Shown here in pieces: positions 12,482 through 25,055 of a DNA stretch of 64,000 bases. Position 1 is the stretch's first letter, and the number at the start of each line of letters is the position of its first letter. A model generated the notes under the pieces. The model did not search any database. It had not been told where the DNA came from and saw only the letters and a program-made list of their open reading frames with translations. The translations under genes and the position numbers were made by a program. This stretch comes from Tulasnella sp. 424 (lineage: Eukaryota; Basidiomycota; Agaricomycetes; Cantharellales; Tulasnellaceae), in the NCBI GenBank assembly GCA_019633425.1, contig WSUB01000001.1, forward strand, positions 558,001 through 622,000, given 5' to 3'.

Positions 12482-15400
12482 GATAGCGTGAGTTGGTGTC
12501 CGCAGACGATCTTTAGTCTCGAATAGAACGAACAACCCAAACGCCGATAAACATCGTCTATCGCCGAAGCTGCCCCCCCCCCCCCTTTGCGTCTTCCACA
12601 ACCTGCTCGACGCAGTACGCAGGGAACGTGTCAAGACTGCATCCAAGAGACCCAAGGATTTTTACTCTGTGGCTTATGATGTTCGAACGGCTCTGCTTGA
12701 CTAGTCCGTAGTGTCTGATACCCGGCTAGCCAATTGCCTCAGACCCTCATGGCGATCACTCTACCGATTTCTTCCGCTAAGCTTGACACTAAAAAATCAT
12801 GTGCTCTATGATGTCATCTCATTTGCTGGTATTCACAAACATTGTAGCTCAAGCTCACAAGACGCCACAATTTTATGCCGGTTCCCCCCGCTGCTCGGCA
12901 TCTCAGACGTTTCCAAGGCCCATGATCTCATTGTTGAGCTAAACAATGTTCAAAGATAATTTTATGCTCCACGATCGCTTATGATCATCGGTACCGCCAA
13001 CACGACCTATGCGAACGGCTACAGTTAAAAGGACGTAAAGGGAAACCAGCCATCGGTCAGAGATCGTGCATCTGGATCTAGAAGCCATCCCTGTGCTTAT
13101 TCTTGCTGTGCTCGTCACTGTCGTCAAGCCATCGGTGGAGTAGACTTCTGTCTCGGCTCGGGCAAGCCACTGGACTATTTCCCGATTGTCAAAGTTTGGT
13201 CATTGTGGCACACCGAATTAACGACCACAAAGTACACCCACAAGACGGAGATAGCCTCGTTGCCCACATTAGTATCTAATTTCACTAGAGAAGTGGGGTG
13301 TCCGAAACGCGTGAAGTGGTTGGAATGGTTCAAGGCCGTTGTGAACTTACATCGAACCTCCTTTTGCGGTATCACCTCTTCAACAACCAGATCTGGGGCC
13401 AGAGCTCGAATCCAAGCGAGAATATTCCATAGAAAAGGGCTGGAGAGACCGAACGTTGCAGCGGAACCGCTCGAAATAGATGGATTGTGATCGGACCGGT
13501 CTCCCTGGTCTCACACGTTGCTTGTCAACCATCGGCGGTGCATCTTTCATACAACTGTCACCAAACCAAACTATACTACCGACTTTCTTTTACTTCCATC
13601 CCTAGCCTCCAAGCTTTGTCGCCTCGTTGGCCGGGCCCGTGGCTTGAAAGAATTCTCTCGCCGGGTGCGCGCTTGGGGTTGTTTTATCATCTCGCACAGT
13701 GACGGGGGTGAGACGAATGCTTAGACTATATATGCGGCTTGAAACTCGGGCCTTAATGCTCAAGTTGGGATGCAGATCACCTACAAAACGCCGCCTGTCA
13801 CTGCCGGCCTCGTTGCTCGCCCAAGGTTCATGTGCCGACAATGGTCAGTTATTGTGGGTACTGGTCTACTATTGGCGTATCATCACGCAATCGGCTCACC
13901 GACCCCGCTTGGCGTCGGTTGGTGGGCATGACTGTGCCATTCACGGAGGCATTTGGCTCGACGCCGGACTGCCCCACGCCGAGGGGTTCCTCTTTACCTC
14001 CAGGTCCGCGCGCCGATCCACGTTTGCGAGCGGGTGAAACCTCGGACTCACTCTGATTCGCTGCCGCCGGCAGCTTCCTTAACAAAGGTTTTGCCTGTCT
14101 GAGGGCTGCGCGCTTGCTTGGCTGGCGCTCAGCGCTGATGAGAATAGCAATCGGACACGGGTTGACCGATTATGTTCCTGATTGCCCTTTTTTTTTGCCC
14201 CGGACTCCGAATAAGGCAGGTTTTGAGCGGTAGATCCTTAGGCCTTTGTATGGTGCCTTTTCAGCCCAGCTTCCATCAACGCGTGGTAGGCCGTATGGGG
14301 TGATCGTCCTCATGTCCATGACATATCCACGCTATCGGACAACGAATTGCACCGGAAACCAGCGTGCCTGCTATCTGCAAAGACGCCCGGAAGGGATTAT
14401 ACTTAGTATCAATGGTCTTTGTGCGCTTTTCCAGGCGTCTAGGGCAATCCTGTGTTCGGCAGAGGGCCAACTACCAAGCCGAGGATTAAATGGTGTGACT
14501 ATACAATGAGTGCTATCAGATATGCTTGAATATTCGAGGGATTACTTCCACATATGTAATAATTATGTGTTTAAGGTTCTTTGGGGGGATCTTCTCTGGG
14601 CTGCGGCGGTGGCGTTCTTGGACAACCGTTAAACGTGTATAAAATTTGGATGATAATAAGGACTAATCTTCTTAGATGACTAGTGCCTCGTCTCACCCCG
14701 TTCTGACGACGGAGCGAGTTCTGCTCGGAGGGAGCGTGTAGGGTCGAGTGGGCGCTAACCTAGTAACAGGATAATGGCATTCTCCGAAAAAGAGAGGGGT
14801 GTTTTCCCGTCCGATTCCGACCGAGTCAGGCTTCCCCAAATGCGCTGTAACCCAAGGGTAATCTGTTTATCGAGCGCCCGCCGGGACTGCGACGTCAGGA
14901 ACGTGTCTGGGATGTCAGACCGTAGCAGCAGCGGTTACTGTGCTGGTGGGTAATTTCCGTCGTTTTGGTGTTGAGCTGACGCCATTGGCGATTTGCAGCT
15001 TGAGCCTGCGTGCGATAGAAGCCGTCTGATAAAGACTAACTGGGGTCGACAATGAAGCAACGTTGAGCACTAGGATGTCCCCTTGAGACTTTCCGCGGAA
15101 TCCTTGCTGCCTGCACGCTGCTCGCCTAGGCCCGTTCAGTGCCTCGTTCATACACCCTTTCCAAATCAATACCATCCCGCATTTTCCAGGCAACACAAGG
15201 CCGGCGATCCTGAGGCCCTTGCGGACCCGTCACCTTGGGTACCAGACCGGCTAAGGTGAGGTTGGTTGTGTCCAGGAGGGCATTGGAGTGAAGACTGGAC
15301 GGTTATTCATCCTCTTCGGCGGCCAACGATCCAACACCCTTGGCACCTGGAACACCCCACTCGCTTTATCCCACCATTCTTCCACCAGCCCAAAGGTTCC

Positions 15401-15590
15401 ATACTTTGCCATTTCTTCTATTTTACGTCGTCAGGTCCACCAAAGCTTCTGCAACCCCCGAGACTACTTATCGACACAGCAGGACGCCTCCAGTTCAGGT
15501 CGCGACCCCCCTCCCAGCAACTCAACGCAGGCGCTAGACCACGCACGTCCGGCCAACTATAACTTACGTCTGCCTTTGCTACCCCTGGGG
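12482..15590. other. gene-poor region of about 3.1 kb
   Basis: No gene is supported here. The left end should contain the ARPC3 promoter, with a run of 13 C at 12573-12585. The right end (from about 15290) is probably the 5' leader of the following RhoGEF gene: a good GT..AG intron with a CTGAC-like branch site can be drawn from about 15591 to 15649. In between, open frames are short, occur equally on both strands and show no recognisable domains. No tRNA or rRNA fold was recognised. Confidence 0.45.
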
Positions 15591-15679
15591 GTATGTGGTT
15601 CTTCTCTCTCTTCTGCTCACTGTTTCTTGACCGCGCCTGCGACTCTCAGTGTCTTTGCATTCGCTGCAACCCGCCAGCC

Positions 15680-18600
15680 ATGGAGCTGCTTTTCCCAACA
15701 CCGCTCTCAATCCCAAGTCATTCGCCGTACCATTTCCCTCCCGTACATGACCCATTCCATGTCGAGACACCGTCAGATCGTCAGGTCCAGTCTGTAACTC
15801 AACCTCGGTCCATGGATTCAGTCAAACGCGCAATCAAGCGCGCGGCGTCCCCAATTCAACCATCCTGCAAGCCACAAATCTCGGACCCGTCACCTCCCGT
15901 CTCTACACCAATAAACTCCACACCCGCTTCTCCATTACGCCAACCGCATTTCTTCTTGGGTTCTTCGCCAACTAAAGAAGATCCACTATCAAGGAGTCGA
16001 CATGACAGCTCCCCTTCAGCCACCATCTTATCCGAACCAAGGAGTCGTGCACCGTCCAAGCCAAGGCGGCACGGCCGTCCAGGAACTTCCGCAGACTTGA
16101 AGTTGATGCCGGCTCCCACTCTGTCACCGTCACGGCCATTACGGAGGGCGGTTAGTCTGGATGAATCTGCCCTACCCTCCTTCAAGCCTCGAAATCTCGT
16201 CAAAGAACTTAATTCGCCCTACATCTCCTGCTACCCCTCAGCGTCTCCACTCGTGAGTGGGACCTCCAGCCCACCACCAGTTCCAAAAATGGTCCTTGGA
16301 GAGGAACTAATCCCACAGGACACCACCACAAGCCGTCACCGTCAGCCATCTTTGGAAGACTCGCTCCTCGTTGGCAGACGGAAAACATGGCACACGCTCG
16401 CGGAGGTCATGTCCACGGAGAAAGGATATCTGAACGACCTTCGTGCTCTTGTCCTCGTAAGTCTCTATGCCTACTGGTTCCAGGTCCAGGTTTAACATTG
16501 CGGATTAGGTGTATATCGAACAATTGCCAAGATTCTTCCAGCTGTCCGAGGATGACTACAATGCTGTCGCTCGGAACGCCCGAGACATCCTGCGACTACA
16601 CGAAGATCTCGCGAAGGAGTTCACCCAAGTCGATGCCGCTCTGCAGGCAGCCGGCTATCCCGATCTTCACAATCCCCAATCGGACTCCGCATTAGGAAGA
16701 GGCTTGGACCGGGCAACGAGGATATTAGTGGCTAACGTAAGTTGTCCATCTCCCCGCATTTCGCTTCTGTTCTTTAATTGAATCTTGACTCTTCACCCCC
16801 GCACAGTCAAGCCGCTTTGAGAGTTACGAAGCTTACTGTTCTGGTCATTCAGAAGCCCTCAACGTCATCCGAAACCTCCAGGCTCGGCCCTTGGACTGGG
16901 ACTCTTACGAACGATGTTGCGCAACTTTGGTTTCAGGTGCGGTGGTCTTTGAGCGGGCTATCCGAAGGCGTCATTCGACGGATAGTATGAGGTTATTTGG
17001 CAACCACGCAGGGGCCACCGTCGGCCGCTCTATGCTATCGCGACTTCGACTTATCGATTTCCTCATCAAACCTGTCCAACGAATATGCAAGTATCCTCTC
17101 CTACTCACACAACTTCAAGAAGCAACGATGGCAGCCAACTTGCCCTCAACGGCCGACGTCGACCTCGTTAGCATGCTGGGCCTGGCCCTCGGAACGATGA
17201 AGCATGTAGTTGGGCAAGTGGATGAGGCGAGGAAGTCTAGAGAAACCGTGATCCGTAGCAATTTGGTATTATCACGGGTTGAACCACATCCGGTAAGTTG
17301 CGTTCTTCCCGTCGACCGACGACTTTGATTAACATGCTCCTCAGGTTCTGTCCGCTTCATTACTCGACACTCTTGGCCCCTCACTTCTCGTCGGATCCCT
17401 CGAGGTCATATACCATCATCCAGTATTCGCACCGCTCAAGACTCCGATGAGAGTGCGGTACTACGGCGTATTCCTTTTTCCCGGGTATCTTGTTATGGCC
17501 AAAATCAAAAGGGCGAAGACATACGAACTCCGCCAATGGTTCCCGCTGCAAGGGGGCGAGCTTGTCGACACACCGGAATCCCAATCCATTCTTCCCTTCA
17601 CATTCCGTTTCGCCTCCGGTCTACACTACTTCGACTTTGTCGCCCGTTGTGCCGAGGAGAAGGAGGTCTGGATCCGAGCCTTCAAGCAAGCGTTGAGGGG
17701 ATATCAGGCGGTCGCTCCAGCCATCGCAAGTCAAACGAGCCTTCAGTCCGGTGTGCAGGGGTCCCGTATGGCGATGCCATCGGAGCAAGTGGGTCTAGCA
17801 GGATTCCTCGCGGACGGACTAGCAACACCGGACAAGGAACTTGGACTTCTGAACGACAAGTCCCTAAAGGGAGCCGGACTCTCGCCGTCTCGAAATTCAA
17901 TGACCTTGCCGAACGGCTCTCCCAGGCAGCGACGCACTTCGCTTTTCTCTTCAGATCCCATATCTTCCACTCTTCGTCGACCAACCGCATCAATCCGCCT
18001 TCTCGTGGATAAAGCATTAGAGGACGTTTTCTCCGAGGCTTGCATGCGCGCTCGATCCCAGGCAGCATCCCATGCCGACCAAACTCCTCAAACCGAGTCC
18101 ACGCTCCCAAGACGGCCAGGCAGTTGGGGACGAGCGACCTCGACGATGTTGAACCGCACCTCGAGTGTTAGCTCGGTGTTCTATCGAAGAAGTGGTGCAG
18201 ACTTTCGGACGGTCGGGTCAAGTGCACGGTCATCAGGAGAGGATATCGTCGATGTAACTCGACCTGCATCCACTGGAAACATGAACCCAAGCAGCGCAAC
18301 ACGCTCCATGATCATCTTCCCTCCTCATGGTCTCTCTATGACTCGCCGTCGGGCAGCTCCCGTGATAACATCTACTTTGGTGAACGCTCAAGGAGTGCTG
18401 GAAGCGGACGAAGATGACAACGAAGAAATGTTGAGCCCGGCCAGCACGGAATTCCCCCTTACCCCAGAGGCTGCCGCATTCCATGAGACCTTGGCAGCTG
18501 CTCCTGCGAGATCTTCAGAAACTCATGGATCACATACATCCTCCGGTGTGCCTCCCCGCCGCAACCTGTCAACACGGTCCGCCGACCCAGTCAAGCACCC

Positions 18601-19105
18601 AAGAACAAAATCGCAAAACCTCGCCCAGAACGTCAAGGACCTCTTCCTTCGTCGTCGAACCACAGTATCTGGCGGGGACCTGCCCTCGGAGTTCCCAGAG
18701 AAAGTGGCAATTGCTGTCGAGTCCGCTGCTCTGAATCCAGGAGGATATCCTTCCGCTCCCCTTCTCACTGTCCCACAACCAACCGTCTTCCAAAGGGGCC
18801 TGAGTTTCATTCGCAAGCGAGTTACTAGTACCATGGGGGACGGGTTGGCGAATGGAAGGCCGAGATCGAGTCTACTATACCCCTCTCAACCCCGCGGAAC
18901 CCTTTCCCCGGCTCGAATGTCGCCTTTGGACGACGATGGTGACTCGGTCATATCTATGCATGGTGTTCTTGCTTCTCCACCGCGATCGCAGAGTTTCGAC
19001 ATGCCACAGGTAAATACGGAATATGCACCCCCCAATCCAAATTATCTACTCCGCCCACCTCTGAACCGGGCCAATGCGTCACTCCCTACCTCTGTATTTT
19101 CATAA
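15680..19105 (+). CDS. Dbl-family Rho guanine nucleotide exchange factor (DH-PH)
   Basis: A RhoGEF activates Rho/Cdc42-type GTPases by exchanging GDP for GTP at the cell cortex. The protein is about 1,080 residues. Residues 1-230 are Ser/Pro-rich and basic. A DH domain follows at about 235-480 (TWHTLAEVMSTEKGYLNDL at its start, LIDFLIKPVQRICKYPLLL as the diagnostic helix). A PH domain lies at about 500-620 (VRYYGVFLFPGYLVMAKIKR, then FDFVARCAEEKEVWIRAFK). The rest is a long, disordered, Ser-rich tail. Three introns interrupt the DH/PH part (donors near 16457, 16736 and 17293); the tail is one exon. I chose the ATG at 15680 because it has a strong context (GCCAGCCATGG). An upstream ATG at 15593 sits in a likely 5' UTR intron, and MDSVKRAIKR at 15811 is another option. 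The GTPase target cannot be told from sequence. Confidence 0.88.
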
Positions 19106-19147
19106 TTTTGGGTTCAAGACTTTGTATAATGCCACACTTTCGCTCTC

Positions 19148-19168
19148 TTTTTTTTTTTTTTTTTTTTT
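19148..19168 (+). repeat. poly-T tract (21 T)
   Basis: An uninterrupted run of 21 T lies about 45 bases after the stop of the DH-PH gene and about 145 bases before the stop of the opposing RhoGEF gene. It is the longest homopolymer noticed in the window and sits between two convergent genes. It may contribute to 3' end formation, or may simply be a slippage-prone tract. Confidence 0.8.
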
Positions 19169-19310
19169 CAGTACTGGATGCATGTGGTCTGCCAATAGTT
19201 ACATATAGATGAAAGATTGGATGCCATAAGAAATGTGCGAAATTAAACGGGGAGAAAGATGATAAAGGGGGGTGGAGGGAAGTCCATATTGAACGAGAGG
19301 AATTCGAGGG

Positions 19311-22300
19311 CTACGAGATCAACCCGTGATCGCGGAGCAAGGTCTCCCATCTATCGCAAAGAAATCAGTTTCTTTACATCGGGGTTTTCAGCCGCAGATA
19401 CTAACTCTCTATTTTGAAGCTCAGCTTCTTCTAATCGGCGCTTGAGTGCACTGCCAGAGAATATTCCTTAGAGGATGCTGAGAATTTGCTTAGGCAGAAG
19501 AACCTACCTGTTCTCTCGCGACAGCTCATTACGTGCTTCTTTTGCCTTCTGGAGGTCATTCGCCATTGCTACCCAGGCTTCGTCGTCTGGCAGGCTCCAA
19601 TCGTTGAACATGCCGTCCAGCTCTTCGTTGAACGCCTGCGCAAAGGAATCAGCAAAGCAGCGCCGGTTGTCTGAGATGTTCAACCATACCTCGTACATAA
19701 TCTCGTTCTCTGCGGTGGCATCCGCCAAGAGCTTTTTAACGAGATCGCATTGTCTCTTCGCTCTACCGACTTCTCCTTCCAAGCGCGCCGACTTTGCAGT
19801 TGCCTACAAGAACCAATTCAGTAAATTTCTTGACGAAGGAATATTCACGTACTTCGTGGTACTGGGCCTGTAGATCGGATATTTCGAGCTCGATATCCGC
19901 CTGGTGCGTTGACGCCCTTTCTAGGAATTTGTCGGCCTCGCCCGCCAAGCTCTCAACTCGCGCAACGACCTCATCGTTTCCGCCTCCGGGAGAGGAAGAA
20001 GTTGGCTCGCTTGGGTAAGAGGCACTGACGGGTCTTCCTATTCGACTCTGAATCATCAGCCGCATTTCTTCCATGCGAGCCTCAGCGGCCTTGTTCTAAG
20101 GGGCTAATCAGATGCTGCAGGCACAAATTGAGCGTCGGATCAACATACCGCAATGTGCCGACTTTGGGGCGATCGGGGAATGCCTGGACCTGGTGAGCGA
20201 ACCCTGGAGAGGGGATCCTTCGATGATGGAGCTTTCAAACTCTGTACCTCCAGCCTGATTCGCTTCACAGCCCGATGACCGGCTTCCAACTAGATAGATG
20301 ATTAGCCAGGGACTGCGACGATTATGGAGACGTACTTACATCTTCTCGTGTAGACTGGGCCAGCGCTGAGATGGGACTGGCGTCAGACCCAAAGGCTGAG
20401 TGTTGTTGAGCTGCTTTGCGAGGAGACGTCGGGACAACTTCGTCCTCCGAAGAGCTCTCAGCAGCAGCCCGAGCGGCGGCTTCCCTCTCTTTTCGAACCT
20501 GACTAGCAATGTGCCGGCTGGCTGAGCCCCGCTCAAGAGGGGACGCCACACTCTTCCGGGTTGGAGGCGACGACCTTCGGATCGATGCTTTCTTCTTGAT
20601 AGCCAAAGGTTGGATCATGGGCGGTCGATCTTCGTGCGAGGCATCTCCGGCAGATCCTTGTGAACTTGATGCTGAAGGCTCAGGCAAGGCCTTTTGTGCG
20701 TCTGGTTCAAACACCGTTCGTCGAGCCGCAACCGGCGAAACCGCCCTCTCCAGTTCATCTATAGTTGGGTTCTCGCTCATATGAGAGAATGACACCGGAG
20801 GAACTGGTGGAAGGGTATGGCTGGCAGAAGGGAAAGGCGGAAGATTCCTCCGGGTCGGTGTGGTGGGTCGGGACGTTTGCGGCAAGCTGGATGAACCGGA
20901 AGCTGGGGGGTATTCTTCACTGGGGGTAATAGGTCGCTGATGAAGTCCTGATGGTGTCACAGGTCGAGACGGAGAAGGGCTTTTGGCTGGGTTCCTGGGA
21001 CCCATTGGTCTTCGATCGCTGTTGGTGCTCTGGATGCTCCTGTTCCTGACAGGTGGATTGAGGCTTGGTGTTGGGGTGAGAGAGTCGGGATGGGATTTAA
21101 CCGAGGTTTGGGGTGGAGAAGTGTCCAGAGCATCCTCAAACTCGGTTGAGCCACTCTGTGCTTGTGTCGAGAACGCAGCGGATGTTGACACTGTTTAGTG
21201 TGAAGCAGGTCAGTGCGAGCGACACTGGCAAGGTATTCATCGTCAATTCACCTTCCATAGGAATGTCTTCGGATATCGCGCGCTCCCTTCGGAATGCAGA
21301 CCTTACAGGATACGGTTGCTTGCCAACCTCTTGGATCTGACTATTCTTACGGGCAAGTTCCAACCTCATGCTGAGGTCCCACTCCGACTCATCGATTGTC
21401 ATGTCTCCTCCCAACGCAGCATCGATCATCTCCTCGTCATCTTGGTCTTCTGCTGGCTTCGAATCGACCCGTCCACTCTTCCTTGGTGGTTGCTGTGTAC
21501 CTCGTCCGGTTGAACTTGAGCTGCGCCGGTCGAGATCCATTTCACTACCGGACTCTCCTGCACTGACGGCACCCGGAGATCGGCCTCGCTTCATGAGTTT
21601 GTTGGGCCTCAAACTATTGGCTCTTCGTCTTGGTTCTGGGTCATCATTGTTCACGGATAGCAAGGACGTCCCTCCGGTCGAGATGCTCCTTTGGGAGGAC
21701 TTGAGGCTGCTTTCCGTCATCCCAGATGTTCCAGTGTTAACGGTTGAACTCCGACTAACGACTGACTTTGGCCGACGAGAGCTCGTTATAGACCCAAATA
21801 CGTCTCCGGACCGGAGGGATGTTGAGTTGAAAAGGTTTCTGGAAATCGCATCTAGGCCGAACATTGCTGCGCGAGATCGCCCACTTGCAGAGGCGGACGG
21901 TGTTGATGGCAAAGAATTACGGCCGGTGCGGAACTTGAACAGGCCAAATTGGTGTACTATGAGGCATGGTAAGCCTATATATCAGTAGGTCTTCTGTAGA
22001 TCCTCACTAGTTTGAACGATTCGAGCTGGGACGGCTGCGGTATGGACGATATCCTCTTCGGCTTCATCATTCGGATCGCTGGACGTGACAGTGTAGCTAC
22101 AAGCAAAAGGTCTTAAACCGCGGTCTGGGCCGAGGAAAATTAGCAAAGACTCACCGACAGACTTCGCCAGCCATGGGTTGAACTCGAGCAATAACGTATG
22201 GTGGGGATTGCTGCCCGAAAAGGAGAGGATCGGCATCCCCGAAAGGGTCAATATGAACAACTAGCTTGTTCTATTGAGGAGTCAATTAGCATAGCAGAAA

Positions 22301-24305
22301 CTCGAACCGGCACTCCGATATTCACCTTCTTTGGCTCTTTGAGGTAGTCCACCCGTTGATAGATATTGAACCAGGTCCGCACAAGCGACTTTCCCGACAG
22401 CTCACGTTCCACTGATAGCCGTGCTACGCTGCGACCGTCCTTGCACCGATAGAACGCTTGCGCGTTCCACAAATTCTCCAGGAAACGGATTTTGTCGCTT
22501 CGGCATCGGCCAGGATCGTAGTTTGGCGGCGATGGAGGATGAACCACAGAACAGGATCGGAAAGGGCGGTTTGACCATCGGTCCGAATATTGGTCTGTTG
22601 GTGGAGCTTCAATGTACAGGTGGAAATCTGAAAAATGAAGCCGTAGTTCAGCGATGCAACTCGAGTTCTTTGAGTCTTCTCCATTGAAACCTACCACCAC
22701 CCCCAACGTCAGTCACTACAACATCCGTGACTTCAACCACCCCTTTGCAGCTCATAACTCCTTTCTTAATCCCGGGGAGACCACTTGTCCTTATCGTCCG
22801 ATCGATTTCGTCTAGTCCGCTCAAACTCCTTCCCGACGCTGATCCATTGGGTCGCTTGACGATCAAAAGCCGGTCGTCGAATAGAAAGAGGGTGCAGTGA
22901 AGTGGTCCGGCCGCAGTTGTGACGCCTGCCTCATTGATGTTGGAGTAACTGGAGCCAGGCACGTCCGACGGTACATCTTCAACGTCGATCGAGTCGATTA
23001 ACGTCCGGTTGTTGCTAATGAGATTTGGCGGGAACCCCTCGATACTCCGCTCCAGACAGTACATGACGGTCGCTCGCTTGGTGTGGTCGTCCGTCTCCGC
23101 AAGAGCAATCTTGGATGCCAGTTCGTCCGCTTCGAGAAGCGTGGCGCGTTGTGGATCATCCGCAGCCATGTGTTTGATCATTGCTTCACGGTGGAATGTG
23201 AGCTTCTCAAGCTTTCACTGACACAAGATTGGGACTCACTTCTAAACATTAGAGTATATCGTGGTATACGTTGGATAGGTTCCATAAGCAACTCACGGAG
23301 ACCAACACGGTTCTTGCTTTCTGTGGAATACTTGGTACGCTGTAGCGAAATGTTAGCCGGACGCGAGCCGCTGTATAAAGCAGCCTTACGAACCTCGATG
23401 AAGCCCGCAAACCCAGATTTCTTCGTCATCTCCGTTTCGAATATTTTTTGAGCTTCTTCACGTTTAGCGTAATATTGCTTGTAGCAATCGAAGGCTCGCA
23501 GGTCGCGAATCTAGCGGAATTACGACGGGTCTTAGCAACGGCTCCCAAACAACAGCTGGCCGACGCAAACGAACATGCTTTAATGCCACATCGCCGATGC
23601 CCCCAACAGTTGACGGACCGGTTGGACTCATCATTAGCTCGAGGTCCGCAAGGAATGCCTCATTCGCTGGGAGGATTACGTCGATGTTTCCAAACAGGGT
23701 CTTGGCTTCATACGCTGGGATAATCGCCTCCTCTTTCTTTTTGGCGAACTTGCGCAATGGGTCGGCATATGAGAATTTGAGAATCTTGAGCCGAGAGACA
23801 TAGGACCGTTCGGTGGTAACGAATTCATTGAGAACATCATTGAAAGCAGTTGATTCTGTGAGAGCGCGGTTCCTCCCACCCTGTGAGCGATCCTTTTGAC
23901 GTAAGACGGTAAGCTCGTCGCAGAAAAGGTGCCAATCGGATAGACACGTACCGACGAGTCAACGGTATTGGTGGAATCGGTTATGTTTGGTGCGCTGGTG
24001 GATCTTCCGATGCCTGGCTTCTCGCTGTCAGGAGAGACGACGTCTCCCAGAGACTCGACAAGTTGGGTAACGTCTGAATGAGCGCAAGGCTGTAAGCAGA
24101 GTGAATCCAGACCGAAATATCGACCATTCGTGCCTTGTGTTATTGGATGTCCCTCGAGCCCAGCTTCTACTACAACGCCGCAGTAGTAGACTCGTCGCGT
24201 CGGCGGGAGGGATGGTTGCTCGCTCTTTGTCCGTTGTAGGTCTGCTGGACCGCCTGAGAGTGGGACGATTTTGCGAGGAGTTGAGGGCTGTCCAAGGACT
24301 GCCAT
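19311..24305 (-). CDS. large Dbl-homology RhoGEF with C-terminal coiled coil (Bud3/Ect2-like, tentative)
   Basis: A second RhoGEF, probably 1,300-1,400 residues, lies on the minus strand. The N-terminal part (from ATG 24305) includes RRVYYCGVVVEAGLEGHP. The DH domain runs from about 23870 to 23100, with FNDVLNEFVTTERSYVSRL, FGNIDVILPANEAFLADLE and the diagnostic GLRELLMEPIQRIPRYTLMF. Next is a PH-like segment (LHCTLFLFDDRLLIVKRPNG). A conserved block (NKLVVHIDPFGDADPLLFG, then a QPMAGEVCRYTVTSSDPND-like stretch) is followed by VQT, spliced to IHQFGLFKFRTGR; that join proves the 5' and 3' halves are one gene. The tail is Ser/Pro-rich. The last exons form a coiled coil (ARLEGEVGRAKRQCDLVKKL), ending LLRDHGLIS. 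It does not closely resemble its DH-PH neighbour. The subfamily label is a guess; the RhoGEF call is firm. Confidence 0.82.
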
Positions 24306-25055
24306 GCTGACCTAACGTCGATGGCCTTGAAGTGTGGACTGCAGTGTGCCCTGCTGGCGAATATCTCCTGGATGTTGACGGGCGCGTCGGGTTCGCGGTT
24401 TGAAGTGGTTGAAAACAAAATATGGAACAAACAACAACGTGACCACATTGCACACCAAGATCCCAGCCCCAACAAGCTTTCACATCCATCACGAACCGAG
24501 TGGGGTGTGGCTTGAGATACCATGTGATAGAGTTTCATACGCGTCATTCGTTCCCGCTATCGATAAGATGAGGTTTTTGTTGTAGGAGGGAGAGAACGAG
24601 TGTTTGGCAGGTTCACCCGCCGCCGTTGGCCCAAATTTAATTCATCATGGACGGCAGTTAGGAAGCGATTCCTAGTCAGCAGAGCCTCTATAGTAAGTGC
24701 ACATCGTGAGCACGACGTGTTCCCGACCCGGTGCAGATGCTCAACGAGTTGCCTGGAAGTTACCTGTAGTGCGCGCCTCAGTGCACCAACCATCGACACT
24801 TCGCGATAGACCACAGTCCTGGCAGCAATTTCAAGGCTCTAAGTGGTGAGAATACACAAGAACAAGCGAACAAGTTCCGACCCCCGTTGAACATCGTTGG
24901 CGTGATTAAACGGGCAAGATTATGTTTGTGTTGACCATTTAGCAAGATCCCAATCAAGGCTGATAAAGTCGATAACTGTCGTAGATGAATGAAAATGGCA
25001 TATTTTACAGATACAACGCAGTGGAATATTCAGGAATTCGTGCACGGCCGCCCTA
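24306..25055. other. intergenic region, RhoGEF upstream / BRR2 downstream
   Basis: About 750 bases. The left part should be the 5' leader and promoter of the minus-strand RhoGEF gene. A minus-strand open frame (24557-24796, MVGALRRALQ from the first ATG) contains what could be a GT..AG intron, but splicing it gives an early stop, so I do not call a gene. The right end is the BRR2 3' region. Confidence 0.45.

Noticed and set aside
12573..12585. Run of 13 C read as a possible frameshift site
   Set aside because: It lies in the ARPC3 upstream region, outside any coding frame. It is only a homopolymer, and its length may be uncertain in the assembly.
24557..24814. Minus-strand frame MVGALRRALQ... 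with a possible intron
   Set aside because: Splicing the apparent GT..AG intron leads at once to a stop, the unspliced frame has no recognisable content, and it lies in the expected 5' region of the RhoGEF gene.
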